From: Candidatus Desulfaltia sp.
GTDB lineage: Bacteria > Desulfobacterota > Desulfobacteria > Desulfobacterales > ETH-SRB1
DNA length: 42,330 nucleotides
NCBI GenBank assembly: GCA_030656555.1
Contig: JAUSPN010000004.1
Span: forward strand, 1-42,330
Direction: 5' to 3'
Below are positions 1-8,319 of the stretch, piece after piece. Within the stretch, counting starts at the first letter, position 1, and the number at the start of each line of letters is the position of its first letter. The position numbers and the translations under genes are program-made. The notes under the pieces were generated by a model. It was not told the origin of the DNA. It saw only the letters and a list, made by a program, of their open reading frames with translations, and made no database searches.

Positions 1-208
1 GAGGTTCAGGGTTATTTTTCTTGGAGCGCCGGGCAACTGCTATGCACCAATATTTTTAAATCGAAGATTGTTAGCAGTTAGCTTTTAGCAATTAGCCTTT
101 AGCTTAAAAAATCAAACAGTTAACACCTTCAGCTAAGAGCTGATGGCTAATAGCTTTATCCTGAACCTTTGAACCTTGAACCTCTGAACCCGTGAACGGT
201 AACCATAT
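1..208. repeat. Intergenic region with heptamer-like repeats
   Basis: No gene is seen here. Positions 71-105 hold five TTAGCNN heptamers in exact register. Positions 131-157 hold the complementary register (AGCTAAG, AGCTGAT, GGCTAAT, AGCTTTA), so the two arrays could pair into a long hairpin. Positions 161-205 carry a further array based on TGAACCT with a period of 7 to 8. It lies downstream of the slipin stop codon. It resembles the short tandemly repeated sequences known from cyanobacteria in form only; origin and function are not known. Confidence 0.6.
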
Positions 209-964
209 TTATTTGTCTTCCTTTTCTCGAGGTTTGATAAACGCGCTGAACAACTCAATCGGAAACGGAAAAATTGTTGTTGTATTCTGCTCTGCCGACA
301 TCTCGCGCATTGTTTGGAGATACCTGAGTTGCAAGGCCGTAGGGTGATTTTCAATTATTTTCGATGCTTCGGCCAGCTTTGCCGCAGCCTGGAATTCCCC
401 TTCTGCATTGATTACCTTAGCGCGACGTTCCCTTTCCGCCTCAGCCTGCTTAGCCATAGAGCGCTGCATCTCCTGTGGCAAATCAATATGCTTTAATTCC
501 ACGGTTGTAACCTTTAAACCCCACGGATCTGTATGTGTGTCCAGTATTGTCTGAAGCTGTTCATTAATATTTTCCCTTTCAGACAAAAGCTCATCAAGCT
601 CTACCTGACCGCATACACTTCTCAGGGTTGTCTGGGCAAGTTGAGACATAGCATAGTTGTATTGCTCAACCTCAATTATAGCCTTTATCGGATCGATTAC
701 CCTGAAATAGATTACAGCATTAACCTTTACCGAAACATTATCCCTGGTTATAACATCCTGGGGATCTACATCCATGGCTACAAGACGCAGGCTTACCTTT
801 ACCATTTTATCTATAATTGGAATAAGTATAATCAGACCGGGCCCTTTTGCCTTTATAACTCTGCCAAGTCTGAATATAACCCCTCGTTCATACTCGTTTA
901 ATATTCGTATGGCTGTTGACAGAAAAAAGGCTACAAGTATAACAACTGCAATTACTGTATACAT
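209..964 (-). CDS. Slipin (stomatin/prohibitin-family membrane protein)
   Basis: This is a 251-residue SPFH-domain protein. The first ~22 residues form one hydrophobic membrane segment, followed by the family signature [13 protein letters not shown] and the SPFH/band-7 domain. The C-terminal part contains the coiled-coil sequence [19 protein letters not shown] typical of slipins. Slipins form oligomeric membrane scaffolds and are usually paired with NfeD-type proteases, which may cleave or be regulated by them. The start at 964 is chosen over an upstream in-frame ATG at 1033 because it has an AAGGAGA ribosome binding site and leaves the membrane segment at the N-terminus. The NfeD gene lies 28 bp upstream, so co-transcription is likely. 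The partnership is inferred from family knowledge and gene order. Confidence 0.93.
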   Translation of the reverse strand: MYTVIAVVILVAFFLSTAIRILNEYERGVIFRLGRVIKAKGPGLIILIPIIDKMVKVSLRLVAMDVDPQDVITRDNVSVKVNAVIYFRVIDPIKAIIEVEQYNYAMSQLAQTTLRSVCGQVELDELLSERENINEQLQTILDTHTDPWGLKVTTVELKHIDLPQEMQRSMAKQAEAERERRAKVINAEGEFQAAAKLAEASKIIENHPTALQLRYLQTMREMSAEQNTTTIFPFPIELFSAFIKPREKEDK

Positions 965-992
965 TTTATTCTCCTTTTTTTGAAAATCATGT

Positions 993-2291
993 TCATTGGT
1001 TATCCTGTCGGCCAATACTGATCGGCTCAACATCGAGCATGAGATTTACCACCTTTATTACCCTTACCCTTGTCCCTTTGCTTATCCTGTTTTTTGAAGT
1101 CGCATTCCAGAGCTCACCGTGCACAAAGACCTTGCCTTCAGGCATGATATCCTCTTTTACAACTCCGATTTCACCGACAAGGCCATTTGCGCCTGTTTTA
1201 GGCTTTGATACCTGCGCCTTAAAAACCAGGCTCGCAAGTGTAACAAAAAAACCTGATACTATAACGATTGTCGGCAAAAACACCTGCCGCGATACCCTTA
1301 GTTCAGGGCTTGTGTTCTCAAACAACATCAGGGAGCCTAAAAAAAGCGAGGCTACCCCTGCTACGCTGAGAAGACCGTAGCTTGCAATCTTCATCTCCAT
1401 AATAAAAAATATCAGCGCAAGTAGAATGAGGAGTATGCCCGCATAATTGACGGGAAGTGTCTGAAAGGAAAAAAATGCTAATACAATTGCTATGGCTCCG
1501 ACCACTCCGGGGAAAATAGCGCCTGGATGTGACAGTTCAAAATAAATCCCTGCAAGGCCCAGCATCATAAGAATATATGCAATATTAGGATCGCTTATTA
1601 TTTTTAAGATCTTTGTTCTTATGTTTTCTTCCAGTATCGTCCTTTTGAGATTATCAAGGTTAATTATTCCTTTATCCTTAATTTTACGGCCGTTAATCTG
1701 TTTGATCAGATCATCCATATCTGTTGCCACAATATCTATGATATTTTGTTTCAGGGCCACGGTTTCCGTTACGGAAACACTTTCACGAATAGCCTTTTCA
1801 ACCCACTCCGCGTTCCGCCCCCGTTTGTTTGCAACACTCCTGGAATGAGCCACCATATCATTAACCACCTTTTCAGACATGGTTTTGTCTATCTCTTTTC
1901 CTCCGGCTCCTACCGGATGCGCAGCGCCGATATTTGTTCCTGGAGCCATTGCGGCAATATCAGCCGCCATGGTAATCATAACCCCTGCCGAAGCAGCCCT
2001 TGCTCCGCCCGGAGAAACATAGACCACAACAGGAACCCTGCTTGCAAGTATGGCCATGACAATATCACGCATAGACTCAGCCAGACCTCCCGGGGTATCA
2101 AGCTCAATGATAATGCAGGAAACATTATTATCTGATGCTTTCTTAATCCCCTGTTTTAAAAAATCAGCCGTGGCAGGGCTTATTGCGCCGGATGCCTTGA
2201 TAATATAGATTTCATTTTCTCCTGAAAAAGCATTTGCGGAAAAAAACAGCAATAATGCCGACAGGATAATTATGAAAAGTTTGTGTTTCAT
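993..2291 (-). CDS. NfeD-family membrane-bound serine protease (ClpP class)
   Basis: This 432-residue protein starts with a signal peptide (residues 1-22). A ClpP/crotonase-like protease domain follows, with LDTPGG near residue 65 and GGARAASAG around 95-103. By comparison with the archaeal homologue PH1510, Ser101 and probably Lys141 form the catalytic dyad. Four to five membrane segments follow (about residues 220-350), then a C-terminal OB-fold NfeD domain ([20 protein letters not shown]). Long-form NfeD proteases cleave hydrophobic regions of membrane proteins such as stomatins. The start at 2291 is chosen over the upstream ATG at 2366 because it begins exactly at the signal peptide and has a GGAG upstream. 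It is transcribed with the downstream slipin. Confidence 0.93.
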   Translation of the reverse strand: MKHKLFIIILSALLLFFSANAFSGENEIYIIKASGAISPATADFLKQGIKKASDNNVSCIIIELDTPGGLAESMRDIVMAILASRVPVVVYVSPGGARAASAGVMITMAADIAAMAPGTNIGAAHPVGAGGKEIDKTMSEKVVNDMVAHSRSVANKRGRNAEWVEKAIRESVSVTETVALKQNIIDIVATDMDDLIKQINGRKIKDKGIINLDNLKRTILEENIRTKILKIISDPNIAYILMMLGLAGIYFELSHPGAIFPGVVGAIAIVLAFFSFQTLPVNYAGILLILLALIFFIMEMKIASYGLLSVAGVASLFLGSLMLFENTSPELRVSRQVFLPTIVIVSGFFVTLASLVFKAQVSKPKTGANGLVGEIGVVKEDIMPEGKVFVHGELWNATSKNRISKGTRVRVIKVVNLMLDVEPISIGRQDNQ

Positions 2292-2349
2292 ATCAAATAC
2301 TCCGCAACAACAACCAAAGTTTTTCAGCAACCGTTCACGGTTACGTTTT

Positions 2350-3045
2350 TTATTTTTCCATTTCATTCATCAGCTTCTTCATATCCTCCCAGACATCCTT
2401 TTTCTTATCCGGGCTGCGAAGAAGATATGCAGGATGATATGTAGGCAAAAGCTTAATCCCCTTGTAATCATGAAAACGCCCTCTGAGCTTCGAGATAGGC
2501 TCTTTTGTGTCAAGAAGGATCTGTGCCGCAAAAGTCCCGAGAGCGCATATGAAATCCGGCTTTAGAGTAGCGATCTGGCGCTCCAGAAAAGGGAAGCACG
2601 CCTTAATTTCATCGGGCTCAGGATTTCTATTGCCCGGAGGACGGCATTTAATAATATTGCAAATATATACCTGCTCACGTGCAAGTTTAATAGCCTGAAT
2701 TATTTTGGTAAGAAGCTTGCCTGCCGCCCCAACAAAAGGTTCGCCGGTTTTATCCTCCTCAAAACCCGGCCCTTCGCCCACAAATACAAGGCTTGCTTTT
2801 GGGCTCCCCGCTCCAAAGACAATGTTTTTACGGCTGTTTGATAGTTTACAGCAGCGACAGTCTCCGATATCAGCGCGTATTTTCTCCAGGGTTTCAGGTA
2901 TAAATGCCCTGTCTCTTCCCCAACATTCAATGGTCTCAAGGCTTTTCTTTTTGCAGTCAAAACCAGTGCACCCGTTTTCAGCCAGAAAACAAAGATAGTT
3001 TTTCACCTCTTCAACAACAACATTTAATCCCCGGCTATTTGTCAT
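2350..3045 (-). CDS. Type-4 uracil-DNA glycosylase (Fe-S family)
   Basis: This 231-residue protein matches family-4 uracil-DNA glycosylases, which excise uracil arising from cytosine deamination. The family motif GEGPGFEEDKTGEPFVG is followed by NIIKCRPPGNRNPEPDEIKAC and the C-terminal TYHPAYLL. Cysteines in GDCRCC, KCRPPGN and KACFP are placed to bind the 4Fe-4S cluster of this family. The N-terminal ~50 residues with extra cysteines (ENGCTGFDC) are a common extension in Desulfobacterota. The start at 3045 is preferred over an in-frame ATG 36 bp upstream but the ribosome binding site is weak, so it is uncertain. It lies between coaBC and NfeD on the same strand with short gaps. Confidence 0.92.
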   Translation of the reverse strand: MTNSRGLNVVVEEVKNYLCFLAENGCTGFDCKKKSLETIECWGRDRAFIPETLEKIRADIGDCRCCKLSNSRKNIVFGAGSPKASLVFVGEGPGFEEDKTGEPFVGAAGKLLTKIIQAIKLAREQVYICNIIKCRPPGNRNPEPDEIKACFPFLERQIATLKPDFICALGTFAAQILLDTKEPISKLRGRFHDYKGIKLLPTYHPAYLLRSPDKKKDVWEDMKKLMNEMEK

Positions 3046-3095
3046 TTTATAGTTGCCACCAAAAATTACCACTAAGATCACAGAAATAAAACCTG

Positions 3096-4301
3096 CTACA
3101 ATATTTTCACAATCCTATCTAAAAGTATATGTGCCAAATCATCCTTTAACATTTCAGGAAGAGCCTCCCTGGTCTTATCTTTATACAAAAGGACGACCTT
3201 GTTGGTATCTGATCCGAATCCTGAAGAAGAACGGTTAACAAGGTTTGCCGCAATGATATCAAGTTTTTTTTCTGCAAGTTTTTTTTCTGCGTTGATTTCA
3301 AGATTTTCTGTTTCCGCAGCAAAACCAACAAGAATCTGATCCTTTTTTTTCCTGCCAAGCTCTTTTAAAATATCCTGGTTTTTTTTCAGAAACAAAGAAA
3401 TTTCATCTTTTCCCTTCTTTATCTTCTGTTTTTCTAACTTAACAGGCCTGTAATCGGAAACAGCTGCTGTTTTTATAATAATATTGGCATCTTCCATACG
3501 CTCAAACACAGCTCGTGCCATCTCCTTTGCCGTCTCCACCTTGATTACTTCTACATTAATTGGATCAAGAAGATTTGTAGGCCCGGAAATCAGCACAACC
3601 TTGGCGCCCCTGTGCTCTGCTGCTTTTGCAATGCTATAGCCCATCTTGCCTGATGAAGGGTTGCTGATAAATCTCACAGGATCAATTGGTTCCCGTGTCG
3701 GGCCTGCTGTTACAAGAACCTTTTTATTTTTCAGATCCTTTTGGGCAAGACGGTATAAAAGCCTGTCCAGTATATCTTTTGGTTCAGGAAGACGTCCGGG
3801 ACCGGAATCGCCGCATGCAAGCTCCCCTGCCTCCGGCTCAACGATAAAATATCCATCATCCCTTAACGTGGAAAGATTTCTGCAAAACGCCTTGTTCGCA
3901 TACATTTGAGTGTTCATTGAAGGACACAAAAGAACAGGGGCTGTCACCGCAAGCATTAATGTGGTCAAAGCGTCATCAGCTATGCCGTTTGCGATCTTGC
4001 CGATAATATTGGCTGTTGCAGGAGCAATAATCACCACATCTGCATCCCTTGCCCAATCAATGTGCCTTATGGATGCATCATTTTTTCTATCAATATTTTG
4101 AAAAAGATCAAAGCAGACCGGATTCCCTGATAATGCTTCAAAGGTCAGCGGCCCAATGAAAGACCTGGCATTTTGAGTCATTACTACCCTGACCTTTGCC
4201 CCCTGCTTATTAAGAAGCCTTAATAATTCTACACTCTTATATGCTGCAATGCCGCCGCATACACCAAGAACGATATTTTTATTTTCTATTTTGGTTTGCA
4301 T
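3096..4301 (-). CDS. coaBC: Bifunctional phosphopantothenoylcysteine decarboxylase / phosphopantothenate-cysteine ligase
   Basis: The 401-residue product carries both coenzyme A synthesis activities. The N-terminal flavoprotein (CoaC) half shows GGIAAYKS, PSMNTQMY and the lid motif GELACGDSGPGRLPEP. The C-terminal CoaB half shows VTAGPTREPIDPVRFISN followed by SSGKMGY. It converts 4'-phosphopantothenate to 4'-phosphopantetheine through a cysteine adduct, using CTP and FMN. The start at 4301 fits homologues, where the protein begins just before the flavin-binding strand; an upstream in-frame ATG (4352) lies in a repeat element. It heads the gene run toward the slipin gene. Confidence 0.95.
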   Translation of the reverse strand: MQTKIENKNIVLGVCGGIAAYKSVELLRLLNKQGAKVRVVMTQNARSFIGPLTFEALSGNPVCFDLFQNIDRKNDASIRHIDWARDADVVIIAPATANIIGKIANGIADDALTTLMLAVTAPVLLCPSMNTQMYANKAFCRNLSTLRDDGYFIVEPEAGELACGDSGPGRLPEPKDILDRLLYRLAQKDLKNKKVLVTAGPTREPIDPVRFISNPSSGKMGYSIAKAAEHRGAKVVLISGPTNLLDPINVEVIKVETAKEMARAVFERMEDANIIIKTAAVSDYRPVKLEKQKIKKGKDEISLFLKKNQDILKELGRKKKDQILVGFAAETENLEINAEKKLAEKKLDIIAANLVNRSSSGFGSDTNKVVLLYKDKTREALPEMLKDDLAHILLDRIVKIL

Positions 4302-4314
4302 AATAGTCTTTTTA

Positions 4315-4456
4315 GAGACCTTTGAAAAATGTTCAATTTTGTTCAAGTTCAAGGAAGGCTAAATTTTTAAACGTAGGAATACATTGAGTATTTCGAGGCT
4401 TAAAATTTGAGCCTGACGCAGTAATTGGGCAAAAGAGGGCGTTTTGCAAAGGTCTC
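4315..4456. repeat. MITE-like element with 14-15 bp terminal inverted repeats
   Basis: Positions 4315-4328 read GAGACCTTTGAAAA, and positions 4442-4456 read TTTTGCAAAGGTCTC, its complement with one extra base. The 142-bp unit has no coding capacity. It fills the whole gap between the lipoprotein gene and coaBC: its right end supplies part of the lipoprotein stop codon and its left end lies 13 bp from the coaBC start. A related ACCTTTGCAAAA core appears at 13128. It looks like a non-autonomous repeat element; I could not identify the mobilising transposase. Confidence 0.55.
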
Positions 4457-4940
4457 ATTTAAGAAGCCCTGCCTCAGCTTCATTAATTGTAGGCGCCACC
4501 CACACCTCAACATAGGTTTTAAAATCTTTCTCAGACATGTTTATAATGCACCATCTGCTTTCTTTCTGAAACAGCATGACAGTTCGCGGAGACTTAAATG
4601 AACTTATAGCCCTCCAGTTATCCTTTTGCATGTTGTTTTCAAAAAAGGCGATAAGGGTGCTTGTTGCGACCCTGCCGCTTAAAACAAGAACACCTGCGGA
4701 AAAGCCGGGGGTTTTGTATACAAAGGATTCTTTCTTATTGACACTTAATTCGTTTGGTATAAGCACATCTCCGAAATCATAATATAGAGGGGAAGGTCCT
4801 TCCTCCTTAGGTGTTGTAGCTTGCGATTCGGAGCCGCTCTTTTTCGATTTTACTCCTGCACATCCGGAAATTATGAGAAAAAAAACAGCACCTATTCCGA
4901 TAAATGCCAGAACCTTTTTTCTCTGCCTTATTATTGCCAT
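4455..4940 (-). CDS. Small lipoprotein of unknown function
   Basis: This 161-residue protein has an N-terminal positively charged stretch, a hydrophobic segment and a lipobox ending ISGC at Cys27, so it is probably lipid-anchored and exported. The mature part starts with a low-complexity Ser/Lys/Glu linker, then a compact domain (about residues 50-155) with VYKTPGFSAGVLVLSGRV and FFENNMQKDNWR. I do not recognise the family with certainty. It has a strong AGGAGG ribosome binding site. The stop codon overlaps the terminal inverted repeat of the adjacent element. Confidence 0.75.
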   Translation of the reverse strand: MAIIRQRKKVLAFIGIGAVFFLIISGCAGVKSKKSGSESQATTPKEEGPSPLYYDFGDVLIPNELSVNKKESFVYKTPGFSAGVLVLSGRVATSTLIAFFENNMQKDNWRAISSFKSPRTVMLFQKESRWCIINMSEKDFKTYVEVWVAPTINEAEAGLLK

Positions 4941-5215
4941 AACCCTACCTCCTATATGAGTTATAAGTTAGCGCACCTTCGGTGCGTACATAAGTGCCTA
5001 AAGTGAGCTAAAGTATATTAAAGTGCCTAAAGTTAAGGAATGCGCCTTTGGCGCTGCCAATTCTAATTTTTTTTCACGATACAACTTTGCTCACTTTGTT
5101 TCTATCTGAACTTATAACCAAGCCCCGAAAATCTATAGCACGCCGAAAGCGTACCACAACTTTAGGCATTTTAGGCACTTTAGCTCATTTTAGGCACTTT
5201 ATGTAATGCGTTTCT
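4941..5215. repeat. Intergenic repeats: two hairpins and paired 9-10 bp arrays
   Basis: Positions 4992-5035 hold AAGTGCCTA/AAGTGAGCTA-type units with a period of 9 to 10. Positions 5158-5203 hold the complementary array (CTTTAGGCA, TTTTAGGCA, CTTTAGCTCA). Between them are two small hairpins: CGCACC-TTC-GGTGCG near 4973-4987 and GCGCC-TTT-GGCGC near 5042-5054. The right array runs into the 3' end of the neighbouring TPR gene and supplies its last codons. Confidence 0.65.
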
Positions 5216-5467
5216 AATATTTTTGAGCTTTTTCAAGTTATTATATTTAAGCTCAAAATCAATCCATTTGCCAAGCAATAAAACAGGGTCGCTTAGAGCT
5301 TTTTCAGAAAGCTGTTTTTCAATTTTGGAAAGCTCATCAACAAGATCCTTTCTGTCGGGCTCCTGTTTTAAAAGTAATTTATAGATTTCAGCCGCCTTGT
5401 CTAAATAACCCTGGTCGGCGTAAACCTTTGCCATGGTTTTTGTATAAAAATCAGGATGATCTGTCAT
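5180..5467 (-). CDS. Small TPR-repeat protein
   Basis: The 95-residue product contains one clear tetratricopeptide repeat (KVYADQGYLDKAAEIYKLLLKQ, about residues 14-35) and a helical, charged C-terminal half. It probably mediates protein contacts; no enzymatic motif is visible. Its start overlaps the stop codon of the FtsB-like gene by 4 bp, indicating translational coupling. The last residues (HKVPKMS) and the stop codon are encoded by the 9-10 bp repeat array that fills the next intergenic region, so the C-terminus may be altered relative to homologues. Confidence 0.7.
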   Translation of the reverse strand: MTDHPDFYTKTMAKVYADQGYLDKAAEIYKLLLKQEPDRKDLVDELSKIEKQLSEKALSDPVLLLGKWIDFELKYNNLKKLKNIRNALHKVPKMS

Positions 5468-5763
5468 TTTTTGCTGTCCTGTTTTTTGCCTGTTTTGAAT
5501 ATAACCTCATCTTTACCTATTACTCCTAATTCCTGTCTTACTACATCTTCGACAAACTTGGGATCATTTTTCAATCTGTCTATCTCACGATACATATTAA
5601 GGTTCTTCTGGTTAAGCTTTTCATTTTTTTCAACCAGTCTATCTTTTTCACCTTTTATTTGGACGAAATCAAAAAGTCCGTCGTCTCCAAATATTATAAG
5701 CAAAAACAGGGAAAACAGAATCAATATTACTATGGACAGCGTGATATTTTGCCTGGTAGTCAA
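5464..5763 (-). CDS. ftsB: FtsB/DivIC-like septum formation protein
   Basis: The 99-residue protein has one N-terminal membrane segment (about residues 8-26), then a coiled coil (EKDRLVEKNEKLNQKN) and the FtsB/DivIC signature YREIDRLKNDPKFVEDVVRQELG. This layout is diagnostic of the bitopic division protein that bridges FtsQ and FtsL in the divisome. The family also includes general septum formation initiators, so the symbol is tentative. It overlaps murJ upstream by 4 bp and the TPR gene downstream by 4 bp, forming a coupled cell-envelope operon. Confidence 0.82.
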   Translation of the reverse strand: MTTRQNITLSIVILILFSLFLLIIFGDDGLFDFVQIKGEKDRLVEKNEKLNQKNLNMYREIDRLKNDPKFVEDVVRQELGVIGKDEVIFKTGKKQDSKK

Positions 5764-7328
5764 CTTTTTCTTATGCCCTTAACAATTATATACCAAATCT
5801 TTTCCAGTTCCGGACTTTTTATTAAAAAGGAAAAGAATCCATAAAGAAGAAAACCTATTATTATTGTTCCTATAAGCCCGAAAAAAAGGCCGTATAGAGA
5901 TCTGTCTGCTAACGGAATCATAAAAATGGAAAAAATTCTGATAATTACGCCCATTATTGCGGCACAAAGCAAGCTTTTGCAAGCAGATTCGGCAATACTT
6001 CTTAATCCTAATGGACCAAGCTTTATTCTTAACGCTCGAACAAGAAGCCCGAAGTTCAGCATTGAAGCAAGAGAGGTGGCAAGAGCAAGGCCCCCATGAG
6101 CGAGCGGCCACATCAGAATAATCCCAAGCACTATATTGGCAATGATCGATATTACGGCTATGCGCACAGGTGTCTTTGTGTCCTGCAAAGCATAAAATGT
6201 AGAAACAACTATCCTCACACCTGAAAATGCCCACAGACCTATACCATAATACAAAAGAGCGTATGCAGTCAATCGTGTAGCTTCGGAATCAAAAACACCC
6301 CTTTTAAACAACAGGGCAACAATCGGCTCCCTGAGTATAATAAGACCGACCATGGAAGGTATTGTTATGAATAACACCAGCTTCATTGCGTGTGAAAAGG
6401 TGGTTTTAACAGCCTCTAAATCCCTTGACGCAGCCTGCCTTGAAATGCTTGGCAAAATAGCGGTAGCAGCCGCTATTGCAAATATGCCGAGAGGAAACTG
6501 CACCAGCCGGTCTGCATAATAAAGATATGAAACGCTTCCTTCAGGCAGTAATGAGGCAAGAAGGGTGCCGACCAGAATATTAATCTGGTAAACAGCGGCC
6601 CCAAATACGGTTGGAAGCATTAACAGGCCAATCTTTTTCAGCCCGGGATGAAATATTTTTACCCTTTGCCAAAAATACAATCCTTTCTTAATAAGAAAGG
6701 GGATCTGAAAAGCAAGCTGAAGAACACCGCCGATAAGTACCCCTATGGCAAGGCCGGTTACCGGGTCGGTCATGTGTGGTGAAATAAAAAACACCGAACA
6801 TATCATTGCAATATTCAAAAAAACCGGCGCCAGGGCCGGGGCGGCAAAGTGACCGAGGCTATTCAGAATTCCCATGGAAAGGGCTACCAGTCCGATGAAA
6901 AAAATATAAGGAAACATAATGCGGGTCAAATTGACTGTCATGGAAAACTTTTCAGGCGAGTCAATAAATCCGGGCGCAATAATCTTTATAATGACAGGAG
7001 AAAGGAGAATGCCAAAAACAGCGACAATCGCAAGAATCATGGAAAGAAGCCATATGGCGGCTCTGGCCAGCTTAAAAGCTTCCTCTCTGCCTTTGACGGT
7101 CAGGTATTCCGTAAAAACCGGTATGAATGCAATACTAAGCGAACCTTCGGCAAAAAGCCTTCTCAGCAAGTTTGGAATCCTGAATGCTACAAAAAAAGCG
7201 TCTGAACTAAGCCCGGCCCCCAAAAACCATGCAATCACAACATCCCTTATAAAGCCGAACAGACGGCTTAATAAGGTTGCGGCGCCTACAACACCTGCAG
7301 CTTTTGTCACGCGTGTATTTTCAGACAT
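5760..7328 (-). CDS. murJ: Lipid II flippase MurJ (MviN)
   Basis: This 522-residue polytopic protein has about 14 predicted membrane helices and the MurJ signature near its N-terminus (AATLLSRLFGFIRDVVIAW, FRIPNLLRRLFAEGSLSIAF). MurJ moves the peptidoglycan precursor lipid II across the inner membrane. Further family motifs are GILNSLGHFAAPALAPV and FYALQDTKTPVRI. Length and motifs are normal for the family. The ribosome binding site is weak. It heads the run murJ, ftsB-like, TPR gene and lies divergent from rpsT. Confidence 0.96.
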   Translation of the reverse strand: MSENTRVTKAAGVVGAATLLSRLFGFIRDVVIAWFLGAGLSSDAFFVAFRIPNLLRRLFAEGSLSIAFIPVFTEYLTVKGREEAFKLARAAIWLLSMILAIVAVFGILLSPVIIKIIAPGFIDSPEKFSMTVNLTRIMFPYIFFIGLVALSMGILNSLGHFAAPALAPVFLNIAMICSVFFISPHMTDPVTGLAIGVLIGGVLQLAFQIPFLIKKGLYFWQRVKIFHPGLKKIGLLMLPTVFGAAVYQINILVGTLLASLLPEGSVSYLYYADRLVQFPLGIFAIAAATAILPSISRQAASRDLEAVKTTFSHAMKLVLFITIPSMVGLIILREPIVALLFKRGVFDSEATRLTAYALLYYGIGLWAFSGVRIVVSTFYALQDTKTPVRIAVISIIANIVLGIILMWPLAHGGLALATSLASMLNFGLLVRALRIKLGPLGLRSIAESACKSLLCAAIMGVIIRIFSIFMIPLADRSLYGLFFGLIGTIIIGFLLYGFFSFLIKSPELEKIWYIIVKGIRKS

Positions 7329-7361
7329 TAATTGCTTTTAAATAAAACCGTCAAATTTAAC

Positions 7362-7390
7362 TTGACATAGCTTTGAATATTATGTAGCTA
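7362..7390 (+). promoter_or_regulatory. Promoter of rpsT
   Basis: A consensus -35 box TTGACA (7362-7367) is followed after 17 bp by TAGCTA (7385-7390), a moderate -10 box. The rpsT start codon is 36 bp further on, preceded by AAGGAG at 7411-7416. Confidence 0.6.
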
Positions 7391-7425
7391 AAATTTTTTA
7401 AACCCATACAAAGGAGTTATATAAA

Positions 7426-7692
7426 TTGGCTAATCATAAATCAGCATTAAAACGGGCGCTCCAGAGTGAAGAAAGGCGCATGCGTAATAAAACAACGATG
7501 ACCAAGATCAAAAACATTGTCAAGGATGTGCGTCTTGCCGCAGGTAAAGAGTCGAATGAAACAGTTTTAAACAAAATTAATCAAGCGCAATCTGTTATCG
7601 ACAAAGCAGCAAAAAAGGGGATTATCCATAAAAAAAATGCATCTCGAAAAATTTCACGCCTTGCCGGCCTGGTAAAGTCAACTACAGCCTAA
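7426..7692 (+). CDS. rpsT: 30S ribosomal protein S20
   Basis: The 88-residue basic protein begins MANHKSALKRALQSEERR, the typical S20 N-terminus, and ends with KNASRKISRLAGLVKS. S20 binds 16S rRNA early in 30S assembly. It uses a TTG start codon, as S20 does in several bacteria including E. coli, with AAGGAG nine bases upstream. It is monocistronic, divergent from murJ, and its stop codon overlaps that of the convergent lptE gene by 4 bp. Confidence 0.98.
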   Translation: MANHKSALKRALQSEERRMRNKTTMTKIKNIVKDVRLAAGKESNETVLNKINQAQSVIDKAAKKGIIHKKNASRKISRLAGLVKSTTA

Positions 7693-8204
7693 AAATCCTC
7701 TGTCAGACTATTATAAACCTTTTCTGCAAGCCTTTTGGAAAGAGTTGAAATTGCATCATGTCTGTTTTGCTCTGTTGATAGCTTTGCAGAAACCACATCA
7801 TAGGCCTCATCGCCGGAAACAGCTTTTGACCAAACTATCCTGCCGTTGTTATCTGTTAATTTCAAATCAAGTGTAAATGTTACCCGTCTTTCAAGGGATG
7901 TGTGGACTCCACTGTGGGATATCGTCTCAATACTCATTGATTGAATTACACCGGAAAGGAAAGCATCGGCCTTGTCTATACTTGCGATTTTGCCTTTTCT
8001 CGTAAATTCATAGATAAGATCATTTGTAAATGTATTTTCAATTCCGATTTCAGAAGTGCGGTTTTCAAGAATTTTTACGGAAACACTATTTATGCCTGAC
8101 GGAAGAGTCCCGCCTCCGGCAAACCTGTAGCCGCATGCTGATAAAAAAACCAAAAAGCACAATATTGCAAAAACAATCCAAATTATTTTCCCTTTGAAAA
8201 ACAT
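7689..8204 (-). CDS. lptE: LPS-assembly lipoprotein LptE
   Basis: The 171-residue protein has a membrane segment ending in the lipobox LSAC (Cys24), followed by GYRFAGGGTLPSGINSVSV, the typical LptE opening. The fold continues with ILENRTSEIGIENTFTNDL and ends in a helical tail. LptE anchors and plugs LptD at the outer membrane for lipopolysaccharide insertion, so this organism is expected to have an LPS outer membrane. It follows leuS on the same strand, a common arrangement in proteobacteria. It has an AGGAGG ribosome binding site. Confidence 0.9.
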   Translation of the reverse strand: MFFKGKIIWIVFAILCFLVFLSACGYRFAGGGTLPSGINSVSVKILENRTSEIGIENTFTNDLIYEFTRKGKIASIDKADAFLSGVIQSMSIETISHSGVHTSLERRVTFTLDLKLTDNNGRIVWSKAVSGDEAYDVVSAKLSTEQNRHDAISTLSKRLAEKVYNSLTEDF

Positions 8205-8235
8205 TTTCCTCCTTTAACTTTAGCCAAGTAATTAA

Positions 8236-8298
8236 ATAGTCGAGTTGTCGAGTCGTAAAGTCCTTGAACCACTCGACCACTTGACCACTCGACCAATT
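8236..8298. repeat. Intergenic 8-bp repeats with inverted partner
   Basis: Units AGTCGAGT and TGTCGAGT (8238-8254) are followed by ACTCGACC, ACTTGACC, ACTCGACC (about 8270-8294), which are complementary. The period is 8 bp and the arms could form a hairpin between leuS and lptE. Confidence 0.6.
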
Positions 8299-8319
8299 GT
8301 AAGCAAAGCGAACTAAGTT

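Noticed and set aside
5779-6234. 151-residue minus-strand open frame inside murJ
   Set aside because: It is an out-of-frame shadow of murJ, rich in Cys, His and Arg, with no ribosome binding site.
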